This document shows, piece by piece, positions 23,232 to 39,633 of a stretch of DNA of 64,000 nucleotides. Source of the stretch: Henckelia pumila (taxonomy: Eukaryota; Streptophyta; Magnoliopsida; Lamiales; Gesneriaceae); assembly GCF_033568475.1 (NCBI RefSeq), contig NC_133120.1, forward strand, positions 92,212,151 to 92,276,150. Direction: 5' to 3'. Made by a program: the position numbers and the translations under genes. Under the pieces are notes generated by a model. It was not told the DNA's origin and did no database searches. It was given only the letters and a program-made list of their open reading frames with translations. How positions within the stretch are numbered: the first letter of the stretch is position 1; every line of letters starts with the position of its first letter.

Positions 23232-25341
23232 TGTAAGGACCCGATTTTACTCTATTAATTAATTTGTGTGTTAAAAATATGTATTTATAAATATCGGTTT
23301 ATAGACGATATTAAATTGCATATTTGATTTATAGAGCACACAGGAGTTGAAATAACTCGAACCGGGTCAAGTTTGAACCCCGAATGAATAAAATAAGACA
23401 CACATTAAACTAATACATATCCATATATACATATATAATATATATATCATAATATCTTTCTCTTTCCACCGTCTCTCTCTCGCGTATCCTTCTGTTTCTT
23501 TTGTTTTAAATTTCTTCATTTCTTCAAATCGCCGTAACTTTTCCGTCGGTTATCGATTTTCGAAAATAAATATAGTTCCGGAATCCTCGCGACGAGAGCT
23601 TTCTTTTGATACCAAGTTCGTAAGGTTTCGTCGCTGTTTTAAAAACCCGACGTCAACAGCCGCCGTCCAGCCGCCGCCATTCGCCGCCGTTTGCCACCGC
23701 CGATCGTCGCCGGAGTTTAGGGGTAGGTTGTGTTAGTTGGTTAGACCTTTAATTCCAAGCTTTGAGGTTATTTTCAGTATTTAGGGTTTCGAATTTTGGG
23801 AATTTTGATTCGATTGACTTTCGATAATTGATATTTGATTTATTATTGGTTGTAGGTATTATATCGGACTCGATTGGAGGTATTGGCTATTTTTCAGAAA
23901 TTATTGGAGCATTATTTCGAATTTCCAGATTTATTTTATTGGGAATTTCGAATTTTAGAAGTCTTGAAATCAAGTTTTAGATGTTTTGATGTGTTAGAAT
24001 TGATATATATAATATTCAAAAATTTTGGGAATTTTCTGGAAATATTCAGAATCTGAATATGTTGATATTTCGACTTTTAGAGTCATTTATCGAGATTTAG
24101 ACATGGATAGGATGACTGAATATGAAATATGAATATTTGGAACTGTTAGTTTGATTTTTAGACTTAGTTCCGATAATTATCAGATTTGTAAACGAAAATA
24201 GGAATTGATGTGAAATAAATGGTTTTTCACAGGATTGGAGTATTCAAATATTACTTGAGATATTTCTGTGGTAATTAAGTGTTGGTTGAGGTACGTATGA
24301 GCTGTTTATATTACGACGCCTATAATGGCATGTAATGATATTAAGTATTTTGTAATGAGTGATAATGTGTTTTATGTGCTTACGTGGATTATATGATTGC
24401 ATTCACTCATTTACAAGTTTACATAGCACGTTGAGCTTTGACTCCTTTGATTACTATTGATATTGATCTCTTGAGATGTATTGAGTCATCATGGAGCGAG
24501 TGACATTATTTTAGTGCACTCCTGAGATAGCATGAGGCACGGACAGGTAGCTCCTGTCGCCCTCTGATGCTACGTACGACACTCCTGATGACAGCATGAG
24601 GCTGGACGGGTCGCTCCTGTCACCCTCCGATGCTACGTGTATGGATTAGCAGTGATGATTCGAGGTCTGCTGCGTTTCTGGCACGGGTGGCCACTGAGTT
24701 TATTGTGATACGATTATTTGGACTCCTTTTGGTATCCCTTATTTCATTGATACCTGTCACGCATTACATTGCATTTCATTGCATTGTACTTGATTTTATT
24801 CATGTCAGTTATATTTGTCGTAATTTTTATAGTTCGTCGTACTGGGGTCCGACCCCTGTTTTCTTTTTATGTTGTGGTTGTTTGTGATTCCATAGCAGGT
24901 TATCCAGGGGGATTTGACGCATCTGGTGGAGCGTCATCTAGTGGTACCCAGTGAGACGAACGTGGAGTCGAGTTCCCAGATATATGTATATATATCAGTT
25001 TAGCGAGTTTTATATTTGCCGGGGTGATGCCCTGTGTATCTGTATAAATAGTTTTGGACCTTGTTTTGAATTGTTATTTGTGTGATCGAGCCTTGCCGGC
25101 TCTGCATGTGTTTAGTCCTGGCCAGTGCGGCTATAGGTTTGTAAATTGGAGTTGTGACTCTATTTTCGAGTATATATTGCTGGTTGTGTTGTACAGGTTT
25201 TTGGGATGTCCTATTTACGAATAGGTCATGCCGAAATTTCTGTAGGCCCAAACGCAAATTTTTAACTCGTTTTCGCTGTTTACATTAATTAATTCTGGTT
25301 GTTTGATCATTAAATATTAAATCAGGATACGGGCCCTTTCA
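23232..25341 (+). repeat. 3' LTR of the gypsy element
   Basis: It is nearly identical to the 5' LTR. The main difference is 12 extra bases near 24433-24444. It ends GGGCCCTTTCA and is followed by the TCAAG duplication. Confidence 0.95.
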
Positions 25342-25346
25342 TCAAG

Positions 25347-26544
25347 CAAGTCCAAGGTGAGGGAGCTGCAACGCCCCGATTGGGCACGCACGCAGGACAC
25401 AACTATATCTGCGAAAAATCCCGTCCAACTATATTGGATATCTATATATAGATAGATTCATATGTCTGAATGGAACAAATTTACTTAGTTTGGAATACGA
25501 AAATACATTGATTTTCGTGCACTATCATTTTTAATTTGGAGTGTTCTTATTACAAAACGTAAGTCGTTGTAATTTGAGATATGATTTTCGTGTTCCGTTA
25601 GAACCGTGTGTGGGGCAAATTCGTTTTAAAAAGATAGATTCTAACTCTAGTCTCGACTTAAAACATCATGTTCATGTCTGTCTCATCTCGCATCGCAACA
25701 TCAGTCTATATACAAACCAAACAGTTTTATTTTGCACACTACTCATAACCCAACAGAATATGTGACGATCGATTGCAAATGTTTATTTATATTTGCTTAG
25801 ACATAAACATCATCGGACAGAAATTAATTTGGTGTTCATATCAACACTCAAATGTTATCAATTTATTATTATTTGGTCTTATGTATACGTTTATATCACA
25901 TTCTAGCATTTTCAAATTATATTGAAAGACAAATGAGTAATTTTGTGGTCCATCCAAATCTTGTTTGCTTTCATAAAAATATTGTACTAATTATAGATTT
26001 TATGTTATTATCTTGTGACATAAGGCTTTAGACAGACTCAATTATCATATACCTTTTAAAACCAAATAATATATTCTTTCAAAAAAAAAACCAAATAATA
26101 TATTTGCTTTACCTCTCTCAAAATACTTGTACCTTCTTATATTTATTTAATCCCTTTAATTTATTAGATAAATTAAAATCGAATACGTCAAATTAGTAAA
26201 TGCCAAAATCTTTAATGCGCGACATGTTAACAAAATTCATCATTAAAAATCACAAATCTCTGTTACGTGACGAATTATGTGTATCTATATACACCACTAG
26301 TCCACTAGCACGGTATATCACTCGTGATGTGCGTGATTTTTTAAAAAATTATTAAAAAAATTTTTTCTTTGAAAAAATATTTTAGATTAAAATTATCAAT
26401 TTTTAAATTGAAACGGTAGGAGATAAGAGATATGATGAAAATAAATTCCTAAAATATATATCAAATTGACTGGTTAAACCGTTAAAGTACGTTTCTGGAA
26501 TCATGAAAAAGTTTCACCAGCGTACTATAGGTTGGTTGGTAATC
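25347..26544. repeat. Intergenic DNA containing the duplicated upstream block of dioxygenase gene 2
   Basis: Positions about 25918-26280 are similar to 8936-9245, sharing GGTCCATCCAAATCTTGTTT and GTGACATAAGGCTTTAGA. This shows that the two dioxygenase genes were copied with several kilobases of flank. No gene is seen here. Confidence 0.6.
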
Positions 26545-26960
26545 TTAGGCTGCGTTTATTTATGTTTATAGGATTGTAAATATATAATTTATTAAGTGAT
26601 TATTAAAATAATTAGATATGATATAGAGTGTTATGAATAAATAACAATTTGTTTACTGTGATTGATTACGATTGTGATAATTAGAATTGTGATTAAACAA
26701 AAATGCACAATTTTGTCCTTTACATATAATAGGAAAGATTAGAAAGAAGGGTATAGTAGGAGTTTTCTAATTTTTTTTCCATTTATACAAGCCATAGATT
26801 ATTTATCCTTAATGAAATTGAAGATTAAAAATCATGCTCAAATCTAATTATTAACAGGCCCTTGAGTTTAGGAATTTTTGTAAATTTTTAAGTAAACATG
26901 AGATGAATTATTATTAATAATCTTATCACATGATAATCACCTCAAGTAAACGCAACCTTA
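26545..26960. mobile_element. Tourist-like MITE
   Basis: The element at 26548-26957 has inverted ends GGCTGCGTTTA and TAAACGCAACC and is flanked by TTA on both sides (26545-26547, 26958-26960). Part of its right end (TAAACGCAGCCTTAGTATCA) is repeated again at about 27006-27025, so a second truncated copy abuts it. Confidence 0.75.
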
Positions 26961-27163
26961 GTATAAGAGATTTAACTTTAATATTTTTTTAAAAGGATTT
27001 AACTTTAAACGCAGCCTTAGTATCACATGATAATCACCTCAAGTACATCCACCATGTACAAGTCAACTCACTTATAGTATTGGTCAACTCACTTATTGTA
27101 TATGGTGGGCACGGAGTTGGGCATAGTTGTTGAGCAACATAATAAAACTCTCTCTCTCTGTAT

Positions 27164-27342
27164 ATATATATATATAGAGAGAGAGTTTCGATCACATGGA
27201 CAACCATCATGGGCAACTACGTAAGCAACAGTTGACGTGGCACCTTGTACATCCAATGAGTGATTGCCACGTCAGTTGTTGCTCACGTAGTTGCCCATGG
27301 TGATTGCCCATATGATCAAAACTCTCTCTCTATATATATATG
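27164..27342. repeat. Foldback element with arms of about 80 bp
   Basis: The left arm (about 27164-27243) and right arm (about 27263-27342) are inverted copies with a spacer of only about 19 bp. Both carry CATGGGCAACTACGT and its complement and end in a GA/CT microsatellite next to a TA run. It would form a long hairpin if transcribed. It resembles a MITE with very long terminal repeats; no clear target-site duplication could be read in the microsatellite flanks. Confidence 0.7.
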
Positions 27343-27617
27343 GATATTTTACTCATTCCTATAAGAGTCATGCTATAGATACATCGAGATTTGTACAACA
27401 ATTCTTACAACACAAAAAATCCAATACAAAAATTTTATTTATAAAAATCTCCTTAGATTTTATATATATAGCAAAATCTGAGGATATAATTATAATAAAT
27501 ATCTATGTCGATATATTTATTGTAATTTTAACATTATTCTTCCTATAATTTAATCAATTTGCATGTATCAAGCATAGAATTTGCCATAAATAATCAATGT
27601 TAAGAAATTAACTTTTT

Positions 27618-28200
27618 ATGGCTAATTAGTCACATACGAAGAGTTATTTTCGAAGTATTTCTAAGGTTCATGCGAATAAAAAGGGGATGGCCTTCGTGTG
27701 CATGAAAGGTACATCAAATAAGATTAAAATGGTTAATAAATTTTCTTGTCTCTAGATTTAATTTTAGAATAATGCTAGATGTACGCCTAACTGTTCACTT
27801 TGGTTTATATTTTTCATTATTAATTACAAAACTTTTCTTGACCAACAAGATATTTATTTTTTATTATTGATAGTTTTGCATTTAATGAGAAGAATTGTAA
27901 ATTCATGTAACTCAAGGTGTACACTACAAAGTGTATATCTATCATTTTTCTTAATTTTCTTAATTTATGTTTTTTTTTTGAATTCTTCTTAATTTATGTT
28001 TCAAACTAATGATAATAGCAACACAAATTCATACCTACCATGCGTACCCAAAAGCACAATCTAATTGGTGAAACACTAACGATTTTGACATGAGGATAAA
28101 TAAATTATTTGCCACGTCATTGTACCCTTTTCTTCAATTTTTTAATCCCTACACATTTAATAACAACTTGATCCTTTTTAAATTAAAATTCATATAAAAT
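27618..28200 (+). repeat. Duplicated upstream blocks of dioxygenase gene 2
   Basis: 27618-27756 matches 10892-11050 and also 8521-8620. 28094-28200 matches 8741-8870 and 12646-12740. In this copy the blocks lie about 1.2-1.8 kb before the gene. The intervening stretch differs from copy 1. Confidence 0.65.
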
Positions 28201-28483
28201 TGGGTTGACCTCGTCTCAAACTTCAAATTTTAGTGTCAGCTAAGACGTAAATCGTATGCAAAATAATCGATAATCAAATTTGAATTATCTTTCAGTTGAA
28301 TGCAAGCTCCGTTCAACTTCTTACTTCCTACTTCGAATTCAAGGTCAATCTTTAGAACGCCGAAAATTGGATTCTAAAAAACGAAAATCAAAATCAAACT
28401 CAAATAAAATTTATTGCACATTTCAAAATCCATTTCATATCACATATTATTAATCGGTCACAAATACAATTAAAATCGGTGCT

Positions 28484-29061
28484 TTCATATCCGGACCGGT
28501 GATTGAACAGGTCTATTTAGAAAAAACGGTCCAAGTCGATCGAACCGTTTTAACCGAACGGTCGAACCGAAAAACCATTTATATAATATAATATAATAAA
28601 TAATATATTTTGAATTTTAAAAACTAAAAAATATATATAAATAGACAAAAAATATATATATTTGTTATAGTTTGAACGCTAAATAAATATGTAAATATAT
28701 TCAAAATATCAATTATAGTTCTAAATTATTTAAATAAAGAATTATTTAATTTTAAAAAAATCAATAATTATTAAAATAATTTTTTAAATGAAGCACAAAT
28801 TCCAAAAAAATCATGTATATATATATAAAATATTAAATTTAAATTTTTAAAAATAAAAAAATTTAAATTTTCAAAAAAAAATAAAAAAAAATTCGAGAAA
28901 CCGATTGAACCGGTTTTCCGGTTATTGACTTGTCCAACCGATTCTTGACCGGTTTTGACCGGTTCTGACCTGTTGGACCGGCTTTCCGATTTTTGGTGAA
29001 GTTCCGGACCGGTCCGGCGGCCGGTTCCCAGTCGAACCGGCCGGTCCAATTCTAAAAACAG
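28484..29061. repeat. CCGGACCGGT-rich dispersed repeat upstream of dioxygenase gene 2
   Basis: Both ends are rich in ACCGGTCC/GGACCGGT and CGAACCGG motifs (left near 28490-28575, right near 28900-29055) around an AT-rich centre. This resembles a common type of plant non-autonomous DNA element, but I could not identify a clean target-site duplication. It occupies the place where gene 1 has a Tourist-like MITE. Confidence 0.5.
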
Positions 29062-29342
29062 TGACTAAAATAGAATTTAGATTCAGATCCATCCATCCAT
29101 CCGCTACCGAAATACACACATATTAACCGCACCAAAAAAAAAAACTCTAGACAAATCTCCTATCGATCCGAACATTGCAAAAGTATATCAGTATTACATT
29201 TCACTATATATTGGATCTGATCGACGTATCTCACAAATAAATATATATCAATAAGGCTGTTTGAGATCTGATCGACTTAACTCACGGATAAATATCAATA
29301 AGACCGTTTCTCAAACAGGAACCCAGCAAATGAAAAACCCAC

Positions 29343-29349
29343 TATAAAA
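29343..29349 (+). promoter_or_regulatory. TATA box of dioxygenase gene 2
   Basis: TATAAAA lies 83 bp before the start codon at 29426, almost the same distance as in gene 1. Confidence 0.65.
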
Positions 29350-29425
29350 ACCACCCACAGCCCCTCCATCGAGTCTTCAAAACCAACTTAATCTCCCAAA
29401 CAGTCCAAAAATACTCCAAAAATTC

Positions 29426-30687
29426 ATGGGTTCCCTAACCCCACAAAAGCTCTCAGTGGTCGACTTCACAAAGGAGATGAAGCCAGGCTCAAATTCTTGG
29501 TCGTCTGCATGCAAAGAAATAAAGAAATCCCTTGAAAACCATGGCTGTTTCGTAGCCTTGTACGATAAAATATCACCCCAACTTGACAAATCAATCTTCC
29601 AAGCAGCTGATGAATTGTTTGATCTTCCTACTGAAACTAAAGTTCTGAATGTTAACGAAAAACCATACCATGGTTATGTGGGGCAGATACCCATCGTACC
29701 CCTCCATGAAGGCCTGGGGATCGATTACGCCACCACTTTACAAGGAGCTCAAACTTTCACAAATCTCATGTGGCCTAATGGCAACCTTTCTTTCTGGTAT
29801 CTTTCTTCTTTAAAAAAGATTAATTTTGCACGTACAAGGAAAATTATGTAAAATTACTTCTTTTGTTTCTTTCTTTAATTTAGTGAAAGCTCGATGTCTT
29901 TCGTCAAGATTGTCAAAAAAATAAAGTCAGCGGAATAAAACTGAAAGTTGAAATATAAAGAACTGAAATAGTGACAAGCATACATGACTTCTCTTATAAA
30001 ATTACTTCTTTTGTTTCTTTTCTTTTAGTGAAAGCTCGATGTCCTTCGCCAAGACAGTAGCAGAGCTAGAGAAAATTGTGGTGAGAATGTTATTCGACAG
30101 CTATGGAGTGGAGAAACATGCCGATTCGCACATCGAATCGACGACATATCTCCTTAGGTACTTGAAATACCGAGCTCCGGAGACGGGAGAGACTACCATG
30201 GCCTTTCCCTCACACACAGACAAGAGCTTCATCACCATACTTTACCAAAACCACGTCTCCGGGTTGGAAGTAAAAGCAAGAGACGGCGAGTGGATTCATG
30301 TCGACTTTCCGCCTTCTTCCTTCGTTGTCATGGCTGGAGATGCTTGCCAGGTGATTTTTTTTTTTTTAAATTATATAAAAATTTGTAAAGTAATATTTTA
30401 GCTAGATAAATATATGTAATTCATGAATTAATATTCAGGCGTGGAGCAATGGCAAAGTTCTTTCTCCCAACCATAAAGTGACCCTGGATGAGAATGGAAA
30501 GGCTACTCGTAACACAATCGCTCTTTTTTCTTTCCTCAGCAAACTCGTTGAAGTTCCACAAGAGCTAGTCGATGATCAGCATCCACTCAACTACAAACCC
30601 TTCGTTCATGTCGATTTGCTCAACTTTTACGCTTCCGATCGCGGCCGTCGATCCCAGGATATACTCACAGATTTCTGTGGAATTTGA
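29426..30687 (+). CDS. 2-oxoglutarate/Fe(II)-dependent dioxygenase, AOP-like, copy 2
   Basis: Exons 29426-29796, 30029-30350 and 30439-30687 join in frame to 313 residues with GT-AG junctions. It is a close paralogue of the gene at 13689, with the same exon structure and near-identical stretches such as DYATTLQGAQTF. Iron ligands H186 and D188 (PSHTDKSF) and H243 (NHKV) and the co-substrate arginine R255 (ATRNTI) are present. The R-x-T variant is shared with copy 1. The substrate is unknown. Intron 1 contains a duplicated 3' splice site: the acceptor and the first bases of exon 2 occur at 29867-29912 and again at 30012-30053. Using the first acceptor (exon from 29884) hits a stop after about 17 codons, so only the second gives an enzyme. 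Confidence 0.9.
29867..29985 (+). repeat. Duplicated splice acceptor and exon-2 start plus MITE fragment
   Basis: TTAGTGAAAGCTCGATGTC occurs here (29880) and again at the true exon start (30025), with matching pyrimidine tracts before both. Between them lies ACTGAAAGTTGAAATATAAA-like sequence that resembles one end of the Mutator-type MITE family of this window. The duplication may be a trace of that element's insertion or imprecise loss. Confidence 0.6.
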
Positions 30688-31130
30688 GTTATACGTATTG
30701 CGTGTCTCATCATGTTAATTAATGTGTGTGCATAAATTTCACTATGTTTCACTAAAATTGTGGCTTGTACGTACTTGTTTTCTCCCAATCATATAATAAT
30801 AAAAGAAATATTCAAACTATATATGTTTTAATTATTTGAGAACAACAAGATGTCACCGTTGAAATACACATCCGACATGGTCGGATAGTGTTTTTGGGAA
30901 ATAAGAACATTAACTCTTTTTCCCTTGAGGTAGCTTTTTGGAATTGAGTTAGATCCAAGTTCATTATTACCAATCACGGTCCAATTGAATCTCCTATATT
31001 ATACAAGGCAATAAACTTGAAACAATTCATGGAATTGATCAATCAAATTCGAGTACTGATCGAAATCGCGTACGTAGTACGTGGTGGCTAGAATTGATCG
31101 GCCAATTAAATTCAAGTACGAATTATTTAA
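30688..31130. other. Intergenic DNA between dioxygenase gene 2 and the EGF-like gene
   Basis: This is the converging 3' flanks of the two genes. I see no further gene or clear repeat. Confidence 0.6.
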
Positions 31131-32514
31131 TTAGTATGACCGATGAAGGTTGATGGACACCAAGATGATTGCAGATATCAAACCGAAATTCACTGCACAC
31201 AATGGCCCCGACCATGTGGAGGTGGATGTCGACCCTGTAATAAAAACGACAATTTTTTAATTAATCTATTATCAGTTCGAGTCGAGAAAGTCTCACGGAT
31301 CTATAAGCGTGACACTAATTAAATATTATTGACAAACCAACCGCTTGATTGTGGTGGAGTCGATACTGAATGCGGACCAAGATCAACTGCACTGCAATCT
31401 GCTCCCACGCCACCTACAAAAAAAATTAATTAAAAATAAGCCAAGGACTTGCATAATTTCTCATAGGTTATATTACATATATAAAAATTAAATTCTTACA
31501 TTTCTTGAAACAAGGTAGAGCTGTCATGTTGAACAAATTTGCGGAGCCTTCGAAACATTGGCAAGAATGGCTGATTCCATCTGGTTGGCAAGTCCCATCG
31601 CCGCACCATGCAATATTACAGGCTGAGGCCAAACATATATATATATATGTACTATCATCTTTGTTAAAAAAAAAAAAAAAAAAAATATAAATATAGAATA
31701 TGCATCAATAAGAATTACGATCGAGAGGATTGAATGGTGGCGGCGGGGGCGGCGGAGGGGGTGGTGATGCCGGACTGGTGCTACCACAATGGAAATCCAA
31801 TTTGCCTGCAAGTAGACACATCAATCATGTATTCTTTTTCGTCTTATGAAGTGGATAAAATTTTAGATTACGTACTTTAATTAAACTACAAGTTCAAATG
31901 TTATTTTTATTTAAATTTTTTGCGTTTCGTAGGATATATCGATCGGTTCAGTCAGTCGATGCTAGCATATGAGCGTTGTCCATATGCTAGATCCAATAGT
32001 ACATCTTTCTATGCACGCGCAGAAAAGATAGACCGTTAGATAAACCGTTGGGCACTAGCCCAATGAGGTAGTATCGACAAGACCATATCAATCATCAACT
32101 TGTGTGTGCGTAGAATTTATATTTATTTTAGTAATGAAAAAAGAAATAGGACTCACAATCTGGGATGACACAAGGTGGTAAGGTGATGAAGCTTAATGTA
32201 AACTGCTTCCAGCCTGGGTAACAATTACAATCGAATCCTAGCAATGCGCTTTTGTTCCCAACGCATGTTCCTCTCACACAATCTATTTTTTTACATATAT
32301 CATCTGCATTCATAACAAAACCACAAAAAAGGACCAAATCGAGTTATCGTGATTGATAATTGAACAAATATCATTATATATATATATATATATATTTTTT
32401 ATGAACTCGTGATTACGTACCCTGGGCATAGACGGGGGTGTGAAGGAGAATCAAGAAATAGAAAGGGGCGAAGAATAGGATGGGAGCAAAGTTGAAGAAT
32501 TTGCTTCCCACCAT
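31131..32514 (-). CDS. Small secreted EGF-like protein with hydrophobic C-terminus
   Basis: I assembled six exons on the minus strand: 32514-32421, 32303-32157, 31805-31719, 31622-31500, 31413-31342 and 31234-31131. All are GT-AG and in frame, giving 208 residues. The start MVGSKFFNF opens a signal peptide ending near TPVYAQ (residue 31). Then come a first cysteine-rich EGF-like module (DDICKKIDCVRGTC...), a linker with ten prolines encoded by exon 3, a second module (NIAWCGDGTC, then SCQCFEG), and a C-terminal hydrophobic segment (FGLISAIILVSI), which suggests a GPI anchor or membrane tail. The architecture recalls uncharacterised plant cell-surface proteins with EGF-like repeats; the function is unknown. 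All five introns lie in phase 1. The first ATG of the longer open frame (32604) lies upstream of the signal peptide and is less likely as a start. Confidence 0.8.
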
Positions 32515-33126
32515 CTTTTGGCTTTTAAGAGACTTGAAGGACAGAGCTATGTAAAAACTGATGGAATATGTATAGACAGGCTTGCACCTCGACCAAGGGA
32601 ACATGAAATGATAAATTATTATTAAGTCTTTTTGGGATTATTTTGGACATTTGAATTCTAGCCAACCATTTTCGGTTTACGCAAAGTTGATAATCCCAAA
32701 ATTGTCACAGACTCAAAATTAAAATCGCCAACGATGTTATTGATGTGAATAATATCTACTTATTTTAAATGCTTAGGAGGCGGAGAAAGCCAAGGGACAG
32801 AAAATGAGAGAAATCTAATGGACTTCCAATATCGACAAAAATCAACTTTCTTGGTGACATTCAATTTCGAAGGCATCGCCTTTTTTTTTTTTGTTTCTAC
32901 GATCTTAAGACAAGTTTTTTTCATGTATACGTCTAGAAGACAGCTTTTAAGGTAGAAATAAATATACCATAAACTTCCATCACGGATAAATCATTCAAGA
33001 TGCGTTCATCTCCAAACAAGAAAAGTAACAGTGGAAACAACTAGCAGAACCAGGAATGAGATATCGCGAAACACCTGAGAAAGAAAGGGGAACCCAATAG
33101 TTATTTCAACTAGTGCATGGATCATG
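32515..33126. other. Intergenic DNA between the EGF-like gene and KTN1
   Basis: This covers the promoter of the minus-strand EGF-like gene and the 3' flank of the katanin gene. A T-run lies at about 32881-32892. No other gene is seen. Confidence 0.6.
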
Positions 33127-37457
<4,331 letters not shown>

Positions 37458-38160
37458 TTACAAGGTCACCCGAACAAACCCGTCAGAATTCCGAAGGATT
37501 TGGATTTGAACTAGAAATAAAGCTTGGGAAAGATATAAAGGGAACGACGAATGGAAATGTAGGCCCCTGCTCGATTTGAATCGCGGGAGTTGGAAGTCGT
37601 GGATATTGAACAAGACGACGACGTTTAAACTGTCGTCATGAATTTTGAGAACGAACCAAATTTAAATTCCATTTAAAGTCCTTGGAATTGCGTCAATATA
37701 CCTTTTTGTCCATTTCTTTCTTTTTTAAAACATAAAAAGAAAACTAAAAGATTATTAAACAACCAAAATACAAATTACAAAGACTAGGATCTTGTGAGAT
37801 GAGTTATTGTGAAACATGTTAATCTTGGTCATATTTACATTTTAAAACAAAAGGTAAAAATCTTGGAATAAAATATAATTTTTTTTTTTATGAATGAATA
37901 AGATTGTGTATAGCTGGAGTTTTTTGGGAAAAAATAATAATAATAACCAAAGGTTCAAATCCAACTGGCGTGTTTGAAAATGAAACTCTCGAATTCAGAA
38001 CAAAGTCCAGAGACTGTGTTTATCGTGATGTTGGGCTGAATATTGGGCCAGGCCCTGTGGAAATGATGGGCTTTAATATATTTTTAATTGGAACACACAT
38101 TTATTTACCCGAATCCATGTCTTTAACAATTAATTATCGGGCTCTCTTACAGGAAACCTA
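37458..38160. other. KTN1 promoter and upstream intergenic DNA
   Basis: About 150 bp of mixed composition (likely leader and core promoter) precede AT-rich sequence. The ORF near 37904-38161 has no recognisable domain. No further gene is supported. Confidence 0.55.
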
Positions 38161-38420
38161 AGGCTCCGTTTGGACATATACTTTAAAAACGTTTTTATAA
38201 AATTGTTTTTCAAAAAGTTTTTGTAAAATATTTTAAAAGTTATTTTAAGCATAAATATGTGTTTGGAGAACTATTTTATAAAAATGTTTTTATAGTTAAA
38301 AAGGTGTTTGGACAACTATTTTAGAAAAATAATTTTAAAGTCAAAAATAATTAATAATGTTTTTGGACAAATATTTTACATAAACTTTTTAATATTATTT
38401 TTTCCTATTATTTTTTGTTT
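38161..38420. repeat. MITE-like repeat, one end
   Basis: GGCTCCGTTTGGACATATACT followed by AAAAACGTTTTT and repeated GTGTTTGGA-type phrases is a common plant MITE-type terminus. An inverted relative with the end TACATGTTCAAACGGAGAC lies at about 47000-47168. They may be two copies or two halves of one element. Confidence 0.45.
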
Positions 38421-39628
38421 GCTATTGAAAGATTTTTCTTTTTTACATTATGTTTGTGATATATTTTATTTTTGTTTTCTTTTTTTCTCATTTAATGTAC
38501 AATTAAATGTGTAAAATTAAAACATATAAATTTTCAATTAAATTGTAGAAAGCAAAATATATAATTTATAATAATAAATTTTTTATAAAAGAGTGTTAAG
38601 TACATAATCTAATGTCATGAACAAATAAACAATACAACCATCATAGGTAACGTAGCAACACAAAAGCTGACCGCAAAATTTACGGAGGACCTAATCAAAA
38701 CTTTCCCACAAGGAGCTTGATAATCTTTAAGCAATCTTGACAACTACAAGGAAACTCATAACTGGCTAATTTTTGAAAGATTGGAAGAAGCATCGTAATA
38801 AATATTGTTGCATGCTTCTGTAAATGCAATCAAAGATTGTTATTGCTGGAAGGTCCACCAGAACAACGAAAACACAATTTTCTCATCGGCCTCCAAAAAC
38901 GCAAACTGTGATTCCATCAGTGATGTCCCTTTGCTTCGGTTGTCTTGTGAGATCTGGCTTTTGCCTGGCGAAATAGGAAATTGGTAAAGATTAGATCTTT
39001 TCGGTCCTTATCATGACATTTCAATCACCATACAAGATAACCATATCATGCACAAAATAAATGTACAAATGCATCCAAACTCCCAAAACTATGCAAATAA
39101 ACAAAAGATTCGAGCTGATACATCTTGAAAAATAAACAATACATAAAGCAAATGAAAGGAACAAAACCTTGATCATGATACATGGTAAATGATTGTCGAG
39201 GCACAAATTAAAGCAGGAAAAAAAAGAAGAAACACTTTATAACCGACGAACATTCATAAAATACATCGAAAATAAACATTTTCAGAAGTCATCAACCCCT
39301 AATCAGCTAAGAAAACAACGAGCAGTAAACGAACCGTCTGCTCAATTTCTTTGAAGAATCAAACTCATTACATTTCATATTGAGGGCAGCCCAACACTTT
39401 CACGATTTTATTATTCAAGAACTACATAATTTCTATTAAACTGCATGGAAAGCAAAACAGAGATTCGCACAAAAACAGAGATTCGCGCATATTACTAAAG
39501 AGAAATAATCTGAACAAATAAAATATTACATTCCAACTACGCCAAAAAGGATCATTTACATAGCATAAATTTGTAAACAAATAAATAATCTCACAGAAAA
39601 ATAAATGATATCGCCATTACCTTGCTTG
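38421..39628. other. Unassigned sequence left of the Tat element
   Basis: This is AT-rich sequence with several short ORFs of no recognisable family. It could include untranslated or intronic parts of a gene interrupted by the Tat element, since sequence at 46600-46900 beyond the element looks like the 5' part of a minus-strand gene. I cannot support exons. Confidence 0.35.
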
Positions 39629-39633
39629 CTGAT

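Larger units (their letters stand above)
16021..25346 (+). mobile_element. Chromodomain Ty3/gypsy element (Tekay-like), complete with LTRs
   Basis: The element occupies 16026-25341 (9.3 kb) and is flanked by the perfect 5 bp duplication TCAAG (16021-16025, 25342-25346). LTRs are at 16026-18123 (2098 bp) and 23232-25341 (2110 bp). They differ by one 12 bp indel and about 23 substitutions counted by eye, mostly transitions, so roughly 1% divergence and a geologically recent insertion. A primer binding site, gag-pol and a polypurine tract follow in normal order. The C-terminal chromodomain-like tail and the TGTAAGGACCC start point to the Tekay/Del chromovirus lineage. Four in-frame stops make it non-autonomous. 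Confidence 0.96.

Noticed and set aside
13689-30687. Biosynthetic gene cluster around the dioxygenases
   Set aside because: Only two tandem paralogues of one enzyme are present; no different pathway gene lies between or beside them.
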